A stretch of DNA of 64,000 nucleotides from NCBI RefSeq assembly GCF_900240315.1, contig NZ_OEPZ01000003.1, forward strand, positions 371,700 to 435,699. The letters run 5' to 3'. Below, piece after piece: positions 63,926 to 64,000 of the stretch (positions within the stretch are counted from its first letter, which is position 1; each line of letters opens with the position of its first letter). The translations under genes were made by a program, and so were the position numbers. Below the pieces are notes generated by a model that was not told where the DNA came from, searched no databases, and saw only the letters and a list, made by a program, of their open reading frames with translations. The stretch comes from Dorea phocaeensis (GTDB lineage: Bacteria > Bacillota > Clostridia > Lachnospirales > Lachnospiraceae).

Positions 63926-64000
63926 TGGTCATGCCCTCGACCGATTAGTAACAGTCAGCTACATGTGTTACCACACTTCCACCTCTGTCCTATCTACCTC
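63926..64000 (-). rRNA. 23S ribosomal RNA, 3' end (5' part outside the window)
   Basis: The minus strand reads GAGGTAGATAGGACAGAGG ... GGTAACACATGT ... GTTACTAATCGGTCGAGGGC, then ATGACC. This matches the conserved 23S rRNA 3' end. The final base is placed near 63926 from the pairing with the usual 5' GGTCA. No 5S rRNA follows before the terminator. Confidence 0.85.

Overview
This window looks like chromosomal DNA of a spore-forming member of the Firmicutes, class Clostridia, most probably family Lachnospiraceae. The signs are a PolC-type replicative polymerase, strong AGGAGG ribosome-binding sites, CotF-like spore coat genes, a DUF4364 protein, the MurT/GatD pair, a LysO exporter split into two genes, and (Cys-Ala)-tailed membrane protein next to a radical SAM enzyme. 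The species cannot be named from sequence alone. No insertion sequence, integrase, phage gene or CRISPR array was seen; most of the window is ordinary core genome.

Layout. 0-2.4 kb: 5' part of a magnesium transporter gene (mgtE) preceded by a 36-codon leader ORF and an intrinsic terminator, then the tRNA methyltransferase mnmM and an Rpn-family nuclease. 2.5-9.5 kb: polC, ispG, two small unknown genes and an XRE regulator. 9.5-12.9 kb: gatD-murT-fructokinase operon (lipid II amidation) and a tiny membrane protein. 13.1-16.8 kb (+): malic enzyme, the radical SAM tRNA enzyme YtqA/MnmL, a DUF4364 protein and a two-gene chromate-type transporter. 16.8-28.5 kb (-): hemW-lepA-holA, a flavin 2-hydroxy-acid oxidase, comEC, a GerMN lipoprotein, a two-component system, comEA and a small DMT transporter. 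28.5-33.5 kb: argC-GNAT-argJ-argB-argD behind a promoter embedded in an ARG-box-like inverted repeat; argG (37.5 kb) has the same promoter layout. 33.6-37.3 kb: PadR regulator with an FtsW/RodA-like protein, DUF1648, NUDIX, and split LysO. 38.9-49.7 kb: dipeptidase, spore coat pair, HD hydrolase, a MarR-controlled heterodimeric ABC exporter, dtd, GNAT, a YwaF-like protein and a dicarboxylate/amino acid symporter. Two copies of a short hairpin repeat lie here. 49.8-51.2 kb: HAD phosphatase, tRNA-Trp and a glgB 3' remnant. 51.3-55.6 kb: a CwlO-like secreted protein and the most unusual locus, an operon of membrane protein, radical SAM/SPASM enzyme and a membrane protein with a (Cys-Ala)5 cytoplasmic tail. 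55.7-58.0 kb: an ECF S component (probably PanT) divergent from coaBC. 58.0-63.7 kb, AT-rich: PocR-type histidine kinase and AraC-type response regulator divergent from an isochorismatase-like hydrolase and an APC permease, then a MATE exporter. The window ends in the 3' end of a 23S rRNA gene on the minus strand, with a terminator and no 5S gene behind it.

How the genes work together. Arginine synthesis genes form one likely ArgR regulon. MurT and GatD amidate lipid II. ComEC and ComEA would import DNA, and they bracket a sensor-regulator-GerMN set. The last 6 kb looks like a regulated uptake-and-hydrolysis module for an unknown small amide. The radical SAM operon is the best candidate for an undescribed system: it predicts modification of a Cys-rich tail that stays attached to a membrane protein.
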